Assembly: GCF_039555755.1 (NCBI RefSeq)
Contig: NZ_CP154631.1
Coordinates: 620,001 to 684,000 of the forward strand
From: Pseudomonas sediminis
Lineage (GTDB): Bacteria > Pseudomonadota > Gammaproteobacteria > Pseudomonadales > Pseudomonadaceae
Length of the DNA: 64,000 nucleotides
Direction of reading: 5' to 3'
This document shows positions 49,359 to 59,517 of this stretch, piece after piece. Numbering within the stretch: position 1 is the stretch's first letter; every line of letters begins with the position of its first letter. The notes beneath the pieces are model-generated. The model did not search any database. It was not told the origin of the DNA and saw only the letters and a list, made by a program, of their open reading frames with translations. The position numbers and the translations under genes are program-made.

Positions 49359-49733
49359 ATGGGCAAGACGAAACCGCCAGAGTCTGCATGGCCGGCACCA
49401 CCACCGGCAAGCGTGGAAGCGCGTCGCGAGGCGCTGTATCTGGTATTGGCACAGGTGCCTGAGGGCAAGGTCGTCAGCTATGGCGAACTGGCGCAGTTGG
49501 CAGGACTGGGCCGCGCCGCGCGCTGGGTCGGCCGCACGCTGAGCCAGTTGCCGGATGGCACCACACTCCCCTGGCATCGGGTTATCGCCGCTGGCGGGCG
49601 CCTCAGTCTGGCTGCCGGCAGCCCCTCTGGTAACGAACAACGGGCACGTCTGCGCGCGGAGGGCATCAACATCCTGAACGAACGTGTGGATATGCGTCTT
49701 CACGGCTGGCGCCCGATGGAGCACAGCAGTTAG
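49359..49733 (+). CDS. Alkyltransferase-like (ATL) protein of the MGMT family
   Basis: 124 residues with the DNA-binding domain of O6-alkylguanine transferases: VVSYGELAQLAGLGRAARWVGRTLS and then LPWHRVIAAGG. The reactive Cys of PCHR is replaced by Trp (PWHR), the mark of ATL proteins, which bind alkylated guanine and recruit nucleotide excision repair instead of transferring the alkyl group. The TAG stop is directly followed by a GTAGGGCGC-type half repeat on the opposite strand. Confidence 0.9.
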   Translation: MGKTKPPESAWPAPPPASVEARREALYLVLAQVPEGKVVSYGELAQLAGLGRAARWVGRTLSQLPDGTTLPWHRVIAAGGRLSLAAGSPSGNEQRARLRAEGINILNERVDMRLHGWRPMEHSS

Positions 49734-49773
49734 AGTGCGCCCTACGAACCACCCCTGCCCAGATTCGAGCCTG

Positions 49774-51570
49774 ATGCCACGCAAATCCTGGCGAGACGCC
49801 CTCGCCACCTACGCCAACCCCGCCACACTGGCTCTGCTGCTTCTGGGTTTCGCCGCCGGCCTGCCCTACATGCTGGTGTTCTCGACCCTTTCGGTATGGC
49901 TGCGCGAAGCCGGAGTAGCACGCGAGACAATCGGTTTCGCCAGCCTCATCGGCCTGGCCTACGCCTTCAAATGGGTGTGGGCGCCCATGCTCGACCAGTG
50001 GCGCCTGCCGCTACTGGGCAAACTTGGCCGGCGCCGCTCCTGGCTGGTGCTGTCGCAAGGCCTGGTCGCCATCGGCTTGATCGGCATGGCCTATTACGAT
50101 CCGCAGACGCATCTGTCGACGCTGATCGCCCTCGCCGTGCTGGTGGCCTTCGCATCGGCCACCCAGGACATTGCCATCGACGCCTACCGCCTGGAAATTC
50201 TCGGCGATGAGCATCAGGCTGCGCTGGCCGCCGCTTACATGACCGGCTACCGCGTCGCCGCGCTGCTGGCAACAGCCGGTGCGCTGTACTTTGCCGAAGG
50301 CTTCGGCTCGACCGCCAAGAACTACCAATTCAGCGCCTGGACCGGCACCTACATGGTCTTCGCCCTGCTGATGCTGCCAGGCCTGCTCACCTCCATCTGG
50401 ATGCGCGAGCCGCCAGCACCGCCACACATCCATGTCGCGCCGCCCAAGCACGGATTTTTCCACCAACTGCTGGCGATCAGCGCGGTCATCATGCTGATCA
50501 TCGCCGTGCCGACCATGTTCATCCAGTTCTATCAGAGCGATCTGATAGCGGTGCTGCTCGGCGACGTCAGCATGCAGGAACTGCTCTATAACGACCGCGC
50601 CTTCCTGCGCGCCCTGCTCTACAGCACTCTGGCCTGCGTCTGCGCATCCGGGCTGTTCTGGGGCGGGCTGGCACCGGTGCTGAAAACGGCTGCCGCCAGG
50701 TACGGGTTCTTCCACCAACTGCTTTCCGTACTGCTGCTGATCATTCTGCTGATAGCCATCCCGGCCATGGTCACCCAGTTCTACGAAAGTGACCTGATGC
50801 TGGTGTTCCAGGGCCAGATAAGCCTGCAGGAGCTGCTCTACTACGACCGCGCCTTCCTGCGTGCACTGCTCTATACCCTGCTCACCGGCCTGTCCATCTC
50901 CAGCCTGTTCTGGGGCGGCATGGCCCCGGTGCTCACGCCGGTCAACGACTTCATCGTGCGCTATCGCTGGCAGGCGCTGCTGCTGCTAAGCCTGATCGCC
51001 ACCTATCGCCTGTCCGATACGGTAATGGGCGTGATGGCCAACGTGTTCTACATCGACCAGGGCTTCACCAAGGAACAGATTGCCAGCGTCAGCAAGATTT
51101 TCGGCCTGGTGATGACCCTGCTCGGCGCCGGTGTCGGCGGTCTGTTGATCGTGCGCTTCGGCATCATGCCGATTCTGCTGATCGGTGCTGCCGCATCGGC
51201 GGCCACCAACTTGATGTTCATGCTGTTGGTGGGCATGGGTCCGCACCTGAACATGCTGATCGTCACCATCAGCTGCGACAATTTCAGCGCAGGCCTGGCT
51301 ACCTCGGCGTTCGTGGCCTATCTGTCGAGTCTGACCAACCTGAAGTTCTCCGCCACCCAGTACGCCCTGCTCAGCTCCATCATGCTGTTGCTGCCGCGTC
51401 TGATCGGCGGCTATTCCGGCGTGATGGTGGAAAGCCTCGGCTACGCGCACTTCTTCCTGGCCACAGCGCTGATGGGAATACCGACACTGCTGCTGATCAT
51501 CGTCCAGTGGCGGCGTGACAAGCGCCAGCCGTTGCCGGATGCGACGCCACCTGCGCTCGACAAGGCCTGA
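49774..51570 (+). CDS. ampG: AmpG, muropeptide permease
   Basis: MFS transporter that imports anhydro-muropeptides for cell-wall recycling and AmpC control. The ATG at 49774 (MPRKSWRDALATYANPATL) gives 598 residues against 491 in E. coli. AmpG landmarks are GFAAGLPYMLVFSTLSVWLREAG, AYAFKWVWAPMLDQW and ATQDIAIDAYRLEIL. Residues 226-309 and 310-393 are a tandem in-frame duplication (see findings), each copy holding two hydrophobic segments, which accounts for most of the extra length. Confidence 0.93.
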   Translation: MPRKSWRDALATYANPATLALLLLGFAAGLPYMLVFSTLSVWLREAGVARETIGFASLIGLAYAFKWVWAPMLDQWRLPLLGKLGRRRSWLVLSQGLVAIGLIGMAYYDPQTHLSTLIALAVLVAFASATQDIAIDAYRLEILGDEHQAALAAAYMTGYRVAALLATAGALYFAEGFGSTAKNYQFSAWTGTYMVFALLMLPGLLTSIWMREPPAPPHIHVAPPKHGFFHQLLAISAVIMLIIAVPTMFIQFYQSDLIAVLLGDVSMQELLYNDRAFLRALLYSTLACVCASGLFWGGLAPVLKTAAARYGFFHQLLSVLLLIILLIAIPAMVTQFYESDLMLVFQGQISLQELLYYDRAFLRALLYTLLTGLSISSLFWGGMAPVLTPVNDFIVRYRWQALLLLSLIATYRLSDTVMGVMANVFYIDQGFTKEQIASVSKIFGLVMTLLGAGVGGLLIVRFGIMPILLIGAAASAATNLMFMLLVGMGPHLNMLIVTISCDNFSAGLATSAFVAYLSSLTNLKFSATQYALLSSIMLLLPRLIGGYSGVMVESLGYAHFFLATALMGIPTLLLIIVQWRRDKRQPLPDATPPALDKA

Positions 51571-51582
51571 TTGGCAGACAGA

Positions 51583-51600
51583 AAAAAGCCCCGGATCGAC
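51583..51600. terminator. Left half of the split ampG terminator
   Basis: AAAAAGCCCCGG (51583-51594) is the left arm of a hairpin whose right arm, CCGGGGCTTTTT, now lies at 53201-53212 beyond the insertion sequence. Joined, they would give a 12-bp stem with the loop ATCGA and T-runs on both strands, serving ampG and the convergent mscS gene. Confidence 0.8.
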
Positions 51601-51640
51601 AGACTGTGTGAAAACCTAGCAGTCTGAGAGCAAGCTGAAG

Positions 51641-51672
51641 ACAATGCCTCCATCAGTCGATGGGGGCATTGT
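51641..51672 (+). repeat. Stem-loop upstream of the transposase
   Basis: ACAATGCCTCCAT pairs with ATGGGGGCATTGT (one G-T wobble) around a six-base loop, ending five bases before the transposase start codon. It could block readthrough translation or transcription entering from ampG. Confidence 0.65.
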
Positions 51673-51677
51673 CGTTT

Positions 51678-53099
51678 ATGGGCTACATCCAGGGCGAAGG
51701 TCGTCAGCAAAGCAGCCTGTTTCCTCCCACATTGGAGGAGCTGGTGCCGGAGGATCACCTGGTACGGGTGATCGAGGCCTATGTCGCCCGCCTGGATCTG
51801 CAGGCTCTGGGTTTCAGCAAGGCCGAACCACTCAAGACTGGACGTCCTGGCTATGATCCAGCGGATCTACTCAAGCTTTATCTGTACGGTTACTTCCAGC
51901 GCATCCGCTCCTCCCGGCGCCTGGAAGCTGAGTGCCAACGCAATGTCGAGGTGATGTGGCTGCTGGGCCGATTGGCACCGGATTTCAAGACCATTGCTGA
52001 TTTTCGCAAGGACAACAGCGCTGCTTTTCAGGCGACCTGCCGCACCTTCGTCCGGTTCTGTCGCCAGGTGGGGCTGATCAGCGGGCAACTCGTGGCCATC
52101 GATGGCAGCAAGTTTCAGGCGGTAGCGTCGCAACGCAAGCATCTGAGCCTGACGAAGCTCAAGCGTCAACAAGGCAAGCTGGAGGCGCAGATCGCCCGTT
52201 ATCTGGCCGAACTGGACGAGGCTGACCGCAGTGAGGCCGCTGAAGTGGTTGATCGCAGTGCGGTCAAGGCTGCGCTGCAGCAGCTGGAGAGCCGACATGC
52301 CGATAACCTGACAGCCCAGGCGTTGATGGAGGTACAGGGGCTGGAGCAGTTCGTCGTGGGTGAGAGCGAGGCGCGCATGATGCGTACCCACTAGGGGGCT
52401 CGCGTGGCTTATAACGTGCAAAACGCGGTGGATGGCGAGCATGGGCTGATCGTGCATCATGCTGTCACTCAGGATGGCAGCGATAACCAACAACTGGAAC
52501 CTATGGCCAAGGCTGCCCAGGCGATCCTGGCGCAGGAAGAGCTGACGGTTACAGCCGATGCCGGCTACTCCAATGGTGAGCAGTTTCAAGCGTGTGATGA
52601 TGCTGGGATTACGGCCTATGTGCCGGAGAATCGGGGCATAAATAACAAGGGCGACGACACGCCGCTATTCGATCGCAGCGCCTTCAGCTACGACGCAGAA
52701 AACGACCAGTACCAATGCCCTGCAGGCCAATGGTTACCGCTCAAGCAGGTAAACGGCCTACAGCGCATTTATGCTCTACGCGGCGACTGCACGGCTTGTC
52801 CATTGAAATCACGCTGCACCAAGGCTAAACGTCGACACGTGACTCGGCATGTCCATGAGGCCGCATTCGAGCGCATGCATCAGCGGATGCAGGCGCATCC
52901 AGAGATGATGGTCAGGCGCCGATCCATCGTCGAACATCCCTTCGGCAACCTGAAGCAATGGATTTTGGGTAATGGTCGCTTCCTGCTCCGACAACTGCAG
53001 GGCGCTCGGACGGAAATGGCCCTGGCGGTCAACGCCTACAACCTGAAGCGTGCCATCAATGTGATGGGTGCCCGTCGGCTGATCGAGCTGTTGGGGTAA
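51678..53099 (+). pseudogene. IS1182-family transposase interrupted by an amber codon
   Basis: DDE transposase, 473 codons from ATG 51678 (MGYIQGEGRQQSS) to the stop at 53099. The N-terminal part has TGRPGYDPADLLKLYLYGY and the first Asp in LVAIDGSKFQAVASQRK. Codon 239 is TAG (52392-52394), and the frame then continues unbroken through GARVAYNVQ, the second Asp in TADAGYSNGEQF and the likely Glu in SIVEHPFGNLKQW. A single C-to-T change in CAG would explain it. No frameshift is involved. Without suppression or re-initiation (a GTG lies at 52404) it should be inactive. Confidence 0.85.
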
Positions 53100-53131
53100 A
53101 TCCCGCCTTCCATTTCCAAGCATCAAAAACA

Positions 53132-53166
53132 CCAACGCCCCGAACCAGTCGGGGCGTTGGATTTTT
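53132..53166 (+). terminator. Intrinsic terminator inside the IS right end
   Basis: CCAACGCCCCGA pairs perfectly with TCGGGGCGTTGG around a five-base loop, followed by ATTTTT. It lies between the transposase stop and the right inverted repeat. Confidence 0.9.
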
Positions 53167-53200
53167 CTGGCGTCAGTGCGTTTTCACACGCTCTGATCGA

Positions 53201-53212
53201 CCGGGGCTTTTT
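53201..53212. terminator. Right half of the split terminator
   Basis: CCGGGGCTTTTT completes the hairpin begun at 51583, now separated from it by the IS. For the minus-strand mscS gene this leaves only one arm next to its stop codon. Confidence 0.75.
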
Positions 53213-53226
53213 CATTTCAGCGCGCC

Positions 53227-54054
53227 TCACTCGGCCTTGGCTAAATGCACCACCCGCTGCGGGAACGGAATACCAATACCCGCCTCGGTCAGACGCTCCT
53301 TGGCCAGTTCGGTGAACTCGAAGGTCACCGGCCAGAAATCACCAGTCGCCACCCATACGCGCAGCGAGATGTTCACGGCGCTTTCACCCAGCCCGGTCAC
53401 GAATACCACGGGCGCGGGGTCAAGCTGCACACGCGGGTCCTTGGCGATATCAAGCAGCACTTCACGGGCACGCTTGATATCGCTGGAGTAGTCGATGCCG
53501 ATATTGATGTCGGCGCGCCGACGCGGCTCACGCGAGTAGTTGGTGATATGGCCGTTGGACAGCGCGCCATTGGGCACGATCACCACCTTGTTATCCGCCG
53601 TTTTCAGCGTGGTGTGGAAGATCTGGATGCTGTCGACGCTACCGGAAACGCCTTGCCCCTCGATCCAGTCGCCCGCGCGGAACGGGCGAAACAGCATGAT
53701 CAGCACGCCACCCGCGAAGTTGGCCAGGCTGCCCTGCAGCGCCAGGCCGATGGCCAGACCCGCCGCACCGATCATGGCGATGAACGAAGTGGTCTCCACA
53801 CCGATCATCGAAGCCACGCTGATCAGCAGCAGAATACGCAGCACGATGCTGACCAGGCTGCCAATGAAGCTGCTCAACGCGCGGTCCACCTTACGCGCTG
53901 CGAGCATGCTCTCGATGCTCGACGTCAGCCGGCTGATCAGCCACCAGCCGATCAGCAGAGTGATCACTGCCAGGGTCAGCTTGCCGCTGTACTCCAACAC
54001 CACCGGCAGCCAGGCCTCGGATATTTTCACCAGTTCCTCGACGTTCATCTCCAT
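53227..54054 (-). CDS. MscS-family small-conductance mechanosensitive channel
   Basis: 275 residues from the ATG at 54054 (MEMNVEELVKISEAWL; an ATG at 54048 is also possible). Three transmembrane helices, with the pore-lining third helix GAAGLAIGLALQGSLANFAGGVLIMLF showing the Gly/Ala pattern of MscS. This is followed by the cytoplasmic beta domain (FRPFRAGDWIEGQGVSGSVDSIQIFHTTLKTADNK) and a C-terminal alpha/beta domain. Protects against osmotic downshock. It lies next to ampG as in P. aeruginosa. Confidence 0.94.
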   Translation of the reverse strand: MEMNVEELVKISEAWLPVVLEYSGKLTLAVITLLIGWWLISRLTSSIESMLAARKVDRALSSFIGSLVSIVLRILLLISVASMIGVETTSFIAMIGAAGLAIGLALQGSLANFAGGVLIMLFRPFRAGDWIEGQGVSGSVDSIQIFHTTLKTADNKVVIVPNGALSNGHITNYSREPRRRADINIGIDYSSDIKRAREVLLDIAKDPRVQLDPAPVVFVTGLGESAVNISLRVWVATGDFWPVTFEFTELAKERLTEAGIGIPFPQRVVHLAKAE

Positions 54055-54087
54055 AGGGTGCTCCTGTTTTCTCGTATATGAAACGAA

Positions 54088-54111
54088 ACCGCCATGGCAA
54101 GCCATGGCGGT
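54088..54111. terminator. Hairpin after yajQ
   Basis: ACCGCCATGG and CCATGGCGGT form a perfect ten-base stem with the loop CAAG, between the yajQ stop and the mscS start. On the minus strand it is followed by TTTCGTTTC, a poor T-run, so termination may be partial. Confidence 0.6.
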
Positions 54112-54157
54112 CAGAATGCTATCAACCTAGCCTGCGACGCCTCAGCATCACAAAGGT

Positions 54158-54637
54158 TCAATCGCGGAAGTTGTTGTACTGTAGCGGCATGCCGAACTCG
54201 TGACCGCGCAGCAGGGCGATGGCTTCCTGCAGATCGTCACGTTTCTTGCCGGTCACGCGTACCTGCTCGCCCTGGATGGCGGCCTGCACCTTGAGCTTGG
54301 CGTCCTTGATGTGAGCGACGATCTTCTTCGCCAGCTCCTTGTCGATGCCTTCACGAAAGGTGACTTCCTGCTTCATCACCTTGCCCGAGGCATAGGGCTC
54401 CTTGGTTTCCATGCACTGGCAGTCGATCTTGCGCTTGACCAGACTGCTGCGCACGATGTCGAGCATCTGCTCGAGCATGAATTCGGCTTCGGCGGTCAAG
54501 GTCAGCGCCTTGTCCTTGCTCTCGATGCTGCACTTGCCGCGCAGGTCGAAACGGCGGTCGAGTTCCTTGATGGCGTTATCGACCGCATTGGTCAGTTCGT
54601 GTTTATCCAGTTCGGACACGACGTCGAACGAAGGCAT
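54158..54637 (-). CDS. yajQ: YajQ-family nucleotide-binding protein
   Basis: 159 residues from the ATG at 54637 ([22 protein letters not shown]). Two similar ferredoxin-like halves and the conserved YKVIGFDI-like core regions, [21 protein letters not shown] and [24 protein letters not shown], are typical of YajQ. Homologues bind cyclic-di-GMP or other nucleotides and affect transcription and phage Phi6 biology. Stands alone on the minus strand, divergent from the next gene. Confidence 0.93.
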   Translation of the reverse strand: MPSFDVVSELDKHELTNAVDNAIKELDRRFDLRGKCSIESKDKALTLTAEAEFMLEQMLDIVRSSLVKRKIDCQCMETKEPYASGKVMKQEVTFREGIDKELAKKIVAHIKDAKLKVQAAIQGEQVRVTGKKRDDLQEAIALLRGHEFGMPLQYNNFRD

Positions 54638-54775
54638 GAGTGGGCTCCTGATGGACGGCGCGATCCTCTTCACGGAGTGAACGCGCCTGACTTGACGATA
54701 ACTATGGCGGCCTCATTATAACCAGTCTGATAAACGCCGTTTGGCGTCCTTACCTCCTGCCTGCGAGCCAGTACC

Positions 54776-56646
<1,871 letters not shown>

Positions 56647-56717
56647 CGGGCCAGGCCGTGGCAATGACAGCCCTGGCGCGCTAACCTGCCCGCTCTACTC
56701 GCCACAGCGATAAGCTC

Positions 56718-58736
56718 ATGAGATTGCGTCAGCGCCTCGAAAACCTGCCGGTTGGCCGCAAACTGCTTGCCGCGCTGCTGGTGCTGCTCGCCGCGGTGAT
56801 GCTGGTGGCCAACCTGGCGTTCATCAGCGCAGCCTACTGGATCACCCAGGAGAGCATGGCGCCACAGGCCCTGCACACTCTGGGTCGACTCATCGCCAGT
56901 CCGACACTGAGCAAGGAGGCCCTGCACTCATCAGCCTCGGCCGAGGCCGTGCTCAAGCGCCTGGACGATTATGCGCCGCTGCGTGCAGCGGTCATCTATG
57001 ACAGCAACGGCAACAGCCTGGCACAACTGCAGCGAGGGGAAAAACTGCAGCTGCCACAACAGCTCAGCCAACTGCAGAACTGGCGTGACACCGCCTTTCG
57101 CACCAACCTGCTGGTTGACCTGCCGCACCCCAGCGGTCGCCCCGGAGCGCTGCTGCTGGTCGCGTCCAGCGAGCTGCCCAGCGTCTTCTATACCGGCACC
57201 CTGACCGCCAGCCTGGTAATCCTGGCGTTCAGTGTGCTGCTCTGGCTGCTGGTGGCCAAACAGATCAAACGCCTGGTAACCAAGCCCATCCGCCGCCTGG
57301 AGGAACTGTCCCGCCAGGTTACCCGCGAAGAAAACTATGCGCTGCGCGCCAACCGCGGTCACCAGGATGAAATCGGTAGCCTGGCCGACGCCTTCAATAC
57401 CATGCTGATGCGCATGGAAGCGCGTGAACAGCAACTCAAACGCGCGCGCGACGACGCCCAGCAGGCCTTCGATCAGGCACAGAGCCTGGCCGAGGAAACC
57501 CGCCACTCCAACCGCAAGCTGGAGCTGGAAGTCCAGGTGCGCAGCAAGATCGAGAAGAAGCTCACCGGCTTCCAGAATTACCTCAACAGCATCATCGACT
57601 CCATGCCTTCGGCGCTGATTGCCCTCGACGAGCAGCTGTACGTAACGCAGTGGAATCAGGAGGCCAGCACGCTATCCGGCACGCGCCTGGAAGAGGCTCT
57701 GAACCAGCCAGTGTTCCTCGCCTTTCCACCACTCAAGCCGTTCCTCCCCCAACTCAAGCGCACCGCCGAACAGCACAGGGTGGAAAAGATCGAGCGCGTA
57801 ACCTGGCACAAGGACGAAGAGCCCCATCACTACGCCCTGACCTTCTACCCACTGATGGGTGGTGCCGGGCGCGGTGTGGTGATCCGCATCGACGACATCA
57901 CCCAGCGCCTGGCTCTCGAAGAAATGATGGTGCAGTCGGAAAAGATGCTCTCGGTCGGCGGCCTGGCCGCAGGCATGGCACACGAGATCAACAACCCGCT
58001 CGGCGCCATCCTGCACAACGTGCAGAACATTCGCCGACGTCTGTCACCGGACCTGGAGAAGAATCTCGAACAGGCCGAACAGGCGGGTGTCAGCCTGGCC
58101 GCCATCCAGCACTACATGGAAGCGCGCGAGATACCGCGCCTGCTCGACGGTATCCAGCAGGCCGGCCAGCGCGCCGCCAAGATCGTCAGCCACATGCTCA
58201 GCTTCAGCCGACGCAGTGACCGCCAGCTCTCGCCCTGCGATCTGCCGGCGCTGATCGACCAGGCGCTGGAGATCGCCGGCAATGACTTCGACCTGGCCGA
58301 CAGCTTCGATTTCAAGACGCTGGAAATCGTGCGCCAGTTCGACCCGCTGCTGGGGCCGGTAGCCGGTACCGCCAACGAACTGGAACAGGTGCTGCTCAAC
58401 CTGTTGAAAAATGCCGCCCAGGCCATCCACCAGCGCGACGAAGAGGCCGAGCCCGGCCGCATCATCCTGCGCACCCGACAAGCCGGCAACTGGGCAGAAG
58501 TGCAGGTGGAAGACAACGGCACGGGCATGAGCGAAGCCGTGCGCAAGCGCATCTTCGAACCCTTCTTCACCACCAAGGAGGTTGGCCAGGGCACCGGACT
58601 CGGCCTGGCGGTCTCCTATTTCATCGTCACCAACAACCACAAAGGGCAAATGGAGGTGCACTCCACGCCGGGCCAGGGCACCTGTTTCACCCTGCGCCTG
58701 CCACTGGCTTCGCTGCCCGAGCACACAGGACTCTGA
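56718..58736 (+). CDS. Membrane sensor histidine kinase (HAMP-PAS-HisKA)
   Basis: 672 residues. Two transmembrane helices (about 19-42 and 160-182) flank a periplasmic domain of some 115 residues. A HAMP domain (RLEELSRQVTREENY) and coiled coil (~230-290) follow, then a PAS domain (SIIDSMPSALIALDEQLYVTQWN), an H-box VGGLAAGMAHEINNPLGA with H422, and an ATPase domain with NLLKNAAQAI, DNGTGM and GTGLGLAVSY. The signal is unknown. It lies near the degenerate-GGDEF response regulator, separated by panE. Confidence 0.91.
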   Translation: MRLRQRLENLPVGRKLLAALLVLLAAVMLVANLAFISAAYWITQESMAPQALHTLGRLIASPTLSKEALHSSASAEAVLKRLDDYAPLRAAVIYDSNGNSLAQLQRGEKLQLPQQLSQLQNWRDTAFRTNLLVDLPHPSGRPGALLLVASSELPSVFYTGTLTASLVILAFSVLLWLLVAKQIKRLVTKPIRRLEELSRQVTREENYALRANRGHQDEIGSLADAFNTMLMRMEAREQQLKRARDDAQQAFDQAQSLAEETRHSNRKLELEVQVRSKIEKKLTGFQNYLNSIIDSMPSALIALDEQLYVTQWNQEASTLSGTRLEEALNQPVFLAFPPLKPFLPQLKRTAEQHRVEKIERVTWHKDEEPHHYALTFYPLMGGAGRGVVIRIDDITQRLALEEMMVQSEKMLSVGGLAAGMAHEINNPLGAILHNVQNIRRRLSPDLEKNLEQAEQAGVSLAAIQHYMEAREIPRLLDGIQQAGQRAAKIVSHMLSFSRRSDRQLSPCDLPALIDQALEIAGNDFDLADSFDFKTLEIVRQFDPLLGPVAGTANELEQVLLNLLKNAAQAIHQRDEEAEPGRIILRTRQAGNWAEVQVEDNGTGMSEAVRKRIFEPFFTTKEVGQGTGLGLAVSYFIVTNNHKGQMEVHSTPGQGTCFTLRLPLASLPEHTGL

Positions 58737-58739
58737 ACC

Positions 58740-59315
58740 ATGGGCTTTCGCCTTTCGAAGATCTACACCCGCACCGGCGACAAGGGCGAAACCGGCCTCG
58801 CCGATGGCCGTCGAGTCGGCAAGGACCATCCGCGCATCGAAGCCATCGGTGAACTGGATACGCTAAACAGCCAGCTGGGCCTGCTGCTCGCCGGCCTCGA
58901 TGAAGCCGCAGCGGCCAGCCCCGGCCTCAAGGAGATCAGCGAGGTGTTGAGCCCCTGCCAGCATCGCCTGTTCGATCTTGGCGGCGAACTGGCGATGCCC
59001 GAGTACCAAGCCCTGCAGCCAGAGGAAATCGAACGTCTGGAGGCTGTTATCGATCGCTGGAACGATGAGGTCGGGCCGTTGGAGAACTTCATCCTGCCCG
59101 GCGGCTCCAGGCTGATCGCCCAGGCTCATGTCTGCCGCAGCTTTGCCCGCAGCGCCGAGCGCCGTTGCCAGCATCTCAATGCCGTTGAGCCGCTGCGCGC
59201 CGAGGGCCTGGCCTACGTCAATCGCCTATCCGACCTGCTGTTCGTGGCTGCCCGTCTGATTGCCAGGCGCCAGGGCGTGGCCGAAGTACTGTGGAAAGCC
59301 GCAGACAAGCCGTAG
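58740..59315 (+). CDS. PduO-type cob(I)yrinic acid a,c-diamide adenosyltransferase
   Basis: 191 residues. The ATP-binding N-terminus KIYTRTGDKGETGLADG is the PduO-type signature, followed by GELDTLNSQLGLLL and the C-terminal RSFARSAERRCQHLN and YVNRLSDLLFVAAR. It attaches the adenosyl group to the cobalt of cobalamin. Begins three bases after the sensor kinase stop. Confidence 0.93.
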   Translation: MGFRLSKIYTRTGDKGETGLADGRRVGKDHPRIEAIGELDTLNSQLGLLLAGLDEAAAASPGLKEISEVLSPCQHRLFDLGGELAMPEYQALQPEEIERLEAVIDRWNDEVGPLENFILPGGSRLIAQAHVCRSFARSAERRCQHLNAVEPLRAEGLAYVNRLSDLLFVAARLIARRQGVAEVLWKAADKP

Positions 59316-59330
59316 AAGTGCGCCAGACCT

Positions 59331-59400
59331 ATAGCGAATTCATTCGCGGTCATCGCAGACTCGGCGCCATCCGCTCTTCGCGGATAAATCCGCTCCTACC
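59331..59400. repeat. REP-like pair after the adenosyltransferase gene
   Basis: The right arm CGCTCTTCGCGGATAAATCC, followed by GCTCCTAC, closely resembles the known P. putida REP (CTCTTCGCGGGTGAACCCGC). The left part GCGAATTCATTCGCGG forms its own short hairpin. Confidence 0.65.
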
Positions 59401-59418
59401 GACCGTGCATACAGGGTC

Positions 59419-59517
59419 GTAGGGCGTACTCGCGGAGCAGTACGCCATTCTGGAATACGATGATGGGTTGCAGAGCCACCGGCGGACTGTTCGCCTAGGC
59501 TCCTGAGTCCGCCCTAC
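59419..59517. repeat. REP doublet overlapping the Nudix gene stop codon
   Basis: Left arm GTAGGGCGTACTCGCGGAGC...AGTACGCC and right arm GGCGGACTGTTCGCC...GAGTCCGCCCTAC are the same two arms as at 5550-5637, in the opposite order. The conserved GTAG at the outer end of the right arm, read on the minus strand, forms the TAG stop of the Nudix-ThiE gene. Confidence 0.8.

Larger units (their letters stand above)
51601..53194 (+). mobile_element. IS1182-type insertion sequence, 1594 bp
   Basis: The ends are 15-bp inverted repeats with 13 matches: AGACTGTGTGAAAAC at the left and GTTTTCACACGCTCT at the right (53180-53194). The flanking direct repeat GATCGAC (51594-51600 and 53195-53201) marks the target duplication. 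The element holds one transposase frame broken by an amber codon, a stem-loop just inside the left end and an intrinsic terminator near the right end. It sits in the loop of the ampG-mscS terminator. Confidence 0.85.

Noticed and set aside
52380..52410. Programmed frameshift in the transposase
   Set aside because: The two open stretches are in the same frame, separated only by TAG, so a frameshift is not needed. A nonsense mutation is the simpler reading.
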